This document shows, piece by piece, positions 4,514 to 6,156 of a DNA stretch of 6,156 nt. Position 1 is the first letter of the stretch; every line of letters begins with the position of its first letter. This DNA comes from Acidobacteriota bacterium (GTDB lineage Bacteria > Acidobacteriota > HRBIN11): assembly GCA_025061865.1 (NCBI GenBank), contig JANXAA010000138.1:1-6156 (forward strand), read 5' to 3'. The notes beneath the pieces were generated by a model. The model had not been told where the DNA came from. It ran no database searches and was given only the letters and a program-made list of their open reading frames with translations. Position numbers and translations under genes: made by a program.

Positions 4514-5566
4514 TCAAGTCCGCGGCCTCTCATCGGACGCCTGTCCCAGGCGGGGGCCGTAATGCTGTTCGTAAAAGCGCCGGGATGCCTCGTCGGATTC
4601 CAGGGCTTGCCAACGTTCTGGATGGGACCGATACCATTCCACGGTCATCCTTAGGCCCCGGTCGAAGTCCGTCGTAGGCCACCACCCTAGCCGGCGGAGG
4701 CGCCCCCAGTCCATCGCGTATCGTCGGTCATGGCCCGGTCGGTCCGGGACCCGCTGGATCAGAGATTCCGACTTCCCCAGGACGGCCAAGATTCGACGGG
4801 CGACCTCGACGTTCGGCAGGAGGTTCCCCGCCCCGACGTTATAGACGGTCCCGAACAGGCCCCGCTCGGCCACGCACCGAACTGCCTGACAGAGGTCCTC
4901 GACGTACAGCCAGTCTCGCACGTTCTGGCCGTCGCCATAGAGAGGCAGGGGCTGGTCCTGTAAGGCACGTACGATAAAGAAGGGGATAAGCTTCTCGGGA
5001 AACTGACGGGGGCCGTACGCATTGCAAGGCCGGACGATCAGAACGGGCAGTCCAAAAGTCACGGCATAAGCATGGGCTAGTCGATCGGCGGCCGCCTTAC
5101 TGGCTGAATAAGGACTCGAGGGCTCGATCGGTGCCTGCTCGTGGGCCCATCCCTCGTCGACGCTCCCATACAACTCGTCGGTCGACACGTGGACGAAGCC
5201 CTCGACGCCGTGCCGCCGGGCTGCCTCCAGAACCTCAAAAGTCCCCCATACGTCTGTCTCCAAAAACCGGCCGGGGTCGTACAACGAGCGGTCGACATGC
5301 GTCTCGGCTGCCAAGTGGAAGACCCACTGGACGTCCGGCAGGACGGCCTCCACGTCGGTTCGCCGGGTGACGTCCCCTCGGACGAATCGGTGTCGGGGGT
5401 CGTCCATCACAGACGTCAGGTTGTCCAGTGTCCCGGCATACGTCAGCTTGTCGAAGGTGATGACCTCGACGTCCGGATACGTCCGGAGCAAGACCTCGAC
5501 GAGATGCGAGCCGATGAAGCCAGCCCCGCCGGTCACCAGGATGCGCTTGCCATTCAACCGGGACAT
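4514..5566 (-). CDS. rfbB: dTDP-glucose 4,6-dehydratase RfbB/RmlB
   Basis: This NAD+-dependent cytoplasmic enzyme converts dTDP-glucose to dTDP-4-dehydro-6-deoxyglucose, step two of dTDP-L-rhamnose synthesis. Its 350 residues match the family (about 340-360). Seen: NAD-binding GGAGFIG (13-19), FDKLTYAGTLDNL (38-50), HLAAETHVDRS (84-94), STDELYG (128-134) with catalytic Thr129, Asp130 and Glu131, YSASK (Tyr153, Lys157), RPCNAYGPRQFPEKLIP (179-195), GDGQNVRDWLYVED (211-224) and RPGHDRRYAMD (276-286). Full catalytic residues mean it should be active. Ala183 replaces the second Asn of the usual SNNYG. The ATG at 5566 is chosen over a TTG at 5620: it has AGGAG (5574-5578) seven bases upstream, and the longer frame would add 18 unrelated residues across the putative promoter. 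rfbD follows after 236 bp; rfbA and rfbC are absent here. Confidence 0.95.
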   Translation of the reverse strand: MSRLNGKRILVTGGAGFIGSHLVEVLLRTYPDVEVITFDKLTYAGTLDNLTSVMDDPRHRFVRGDVTRRTDVEAVLPDVQWVFHLAAETHVDRSLYDPGRFLETDVWGTFEVLEAARRHGVEGFVHVSTDELYGSVDEGWAHEQAPIEPSSPYSASKAAADRLAHAYAVTFGLPVLIVRPCNAYGPRQFPEKLIPFFIVRALQDQPLPLYGDGQNVRDWLYVEDLCQAVRCVAERGLFGTVYNVGAGNLLPNVEVARRILAVLGKSESLIQRVPDRPGHDRRYAMDWGRLRRLGWWPTTDFDRGLRMTVEWYRSHPERWQALESDEASRRFYEQHYGPRLGQASDERPRT

Positions 5567-5573
5567 ATCGAGG

Positions 5574-5578
5574 CTCCT
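5574..5578 (-). promoter_or_regulatory. Shine-Dalgarno site of rfbB
   Basis: AGGAG on the minus strand lies seven bases before the ATG at 5566. It supports that start rather than the upstream TTG at 5620. Confidence 0.7.
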
Positions 5579-5592
5579 ATGCGCACGCCCTA

Positions 5593-5620
5593 TGCATAGG
5601 TTTCCACACCCTCTCGACAA
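5593..5620 (-). promoter_or_regulatory. Candidate promoter of rfbB overlapping a perfect palindrome
   Basis: TTGTCG (5620-5615) matches four of six -35 bases. After 16 bases, TATGCA (5598-5593) is a weak -10 match lying inside the perfect 12-bp palindrome CCTATGCATAGG (5589-5600). A start near 5586 would leave a leader of about 20 bases. Overlap of a palindrome with a -10 box suggests an operator, which is inference. Confidence 0.35.
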
Positions 5621-5690
5621 ATACTGCGCGTCATCTCGCCGTATTGAGCCTACGCCTTACGAGGGTTGGAGCCGCCTATACCCCTATGCC

Positions 5691-5709
5691 CGACCTGCCT
5701 AATAGGTCG
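5691..5709. repeat. Small inverted repeat just after nuoF
   Basis: CGACCT (5691-5696) and AGGTCG (5704-5709) form a six-pair stem with a seven-base loop, 11 bases past the nuoF stop. No T run follows on the minus strand, so it is at most an mRNA-end stabilising hairpin. Confidence 0.5.
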
Positions 5710-5719
5710 CCTTGGTCTA

Positions 5720-6156
5720 TCAACCTGGGTTTGAGATTTGGCCGTACCGTTCTTCCACATCGCACCGCCTGCGCTCGATATGATAGTCGAACTCGGACCG
5801 AAACTTCCGGACGAAGCTTAAGACCGGTAGAGCCGCTGCGTCACCCAGGGCGCAAATCGTACGGCCCAGGATATTCTGGGCGACTTGGAGCATGAGGTCC
5901 GGATACGACGGGTCGGCCCGGCCGTGCAAGATCTCTTGGACCATCTCCAGGAGCCAGGGGGCACCTTCTCGACAGGGCGTGCACTGACCGCAGGATTCGT
6001 CGGCATAAAAGTCGGCGATGACTTCCAGAGCTCGGACCATGCAGGTCATCTCGTCCATTACGACGATGCCGGCCGAGCCCAGCATAGAACCGGCCTTGGC
6101 TAAGGCGTCAAAGTCGGCCGGGACATCAATTTCGTCAGCCCGCAAGACGGGCGCCG
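5720..6156 (-). CDS. nuoF: NADH-quinone oxidoreductase subunit F, C-terminal part (runs off window)
   Basis: NuoF is the peripheral complex I subunit that binds NADH and FMN and carries the [4Fe-4S] cluster N3. The visible 145 residues are the C-terminal third of a protein of about 420-450. Seen: the LRADEIDVP...FDALAKAGSMLGS segment, VMDEMTCMVRALE, then CGQCTPCREG, whose three Cys (codons near 5990, 5981 and 5972) ligate N3, and the fourth ligand Cys in RTICALGDAAALPV (codon near 5852). YHIERRRC precedes a short tail ending SNPG. All four cluster ligands are present. The frame is open to the window edge, so a TTG at 6145 is not a start; residues APV precede it and fit the family. HoxF- or formate dehydrogenase beta-type paralogues share these motifs, but the sequence reads as ordinary NuoF. 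nuoG does not follow; rfbB comes 153 bp later. Confidence 0.95.
   Translation of the reverse strand, partial: APVLRADEIDVPADFDALAKAGSMLGSAGIVVMDEMTCMVRALEVIADFYADESCGQCTPCREGAPWLLEMVQEILHGRADPSYPDLMLQVAQNILGRTICALGDAAALPVLSFVRKFRSEFDYHIERRRCDVEERYGQISNPG

Noticed and set aside
5567..5620. 18-residue N-terminal extension of rfbB from a TTG
   Set aside because: The extension overlaps the putative -35 and -10 boxes, is unlike the family, and the ATG at 5566 has a good ribosome binding site.

Overview
This is a GC-rich bacterial window in which every recognisable gene lies on the minus strand. Read in transcription order (right to left) it holds the C-terminal part of nuoF, rfbB (dTDP-glucose 4,6-dehydratase), rfbD (dTDP-4-dehydrorhamnose reductase), ffh (SRP GTPase), a small very acidic Trp-repeat protein of unknown function, a CDP-alcohol phosphatidyltransferase (probably pgsA) and the N-terminal part of an AI-2E/PerM-family membrane protein. 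Purine-rich Shine-Dalgarno sites precede most starts. The content is ordinary bacterial core genome, with no sign of phage, transposon or CRISPR. The phylum cannot be fixed from the sequence. An Ffh M domain poor in methionine is compatible with a thermophile, but that is only a hint.

Layout. 5720-6156: end of nuoF (complex I, N3 cluster cysteines). 5567-5719: short spacer with a probable rfbB promoter and repeated CCTATG motifs. 4514-5566: rfbB. 4278-4513: spacer with an AT-rich promoter-like island followed, toward rfbD, by a run of hairpins. 3384-4277: rfbD. 3167-3383: spacer with a likely terminator for rfbD and short direct repeats. 1844-3166: ffh. 1360-1843: the longest gene-free stretch (484 bp), with two overlapping hairpins and, at its left end, a good promoter and ribosome binding site for the acidic gene. 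1063-1359: acidic protein. 446-1036: pgsA. 1-503: AI-2E-family gene, which starts inside pgsA.

How the genes relate. rfbB and rfbD catalyse the second and last steps of dTDP-L-rhamnose synthesis for surface polysaccharide; rfbA and rfbC are not in the window. ffh targets nascent membrane proteins, pgsA makes acidic phospholipid and the AI-2E-family protein is a membrane permease, so the left half is loosely about membrane biogenesis. The acidic gene, pgsA and the AI-2E gene are spaced like one operon (26-bp gap, then 58-bp overlap).

I see no convincing new multi-gene system. The most unusual element is the acidic protein, whose C-terminal two thirds is almost only Glu and Asp with a Trp every 4 to 7 residues, encoded by an 18-bp tandem repeat. 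Second is the hairpin-rich leader upstream of rfbD.
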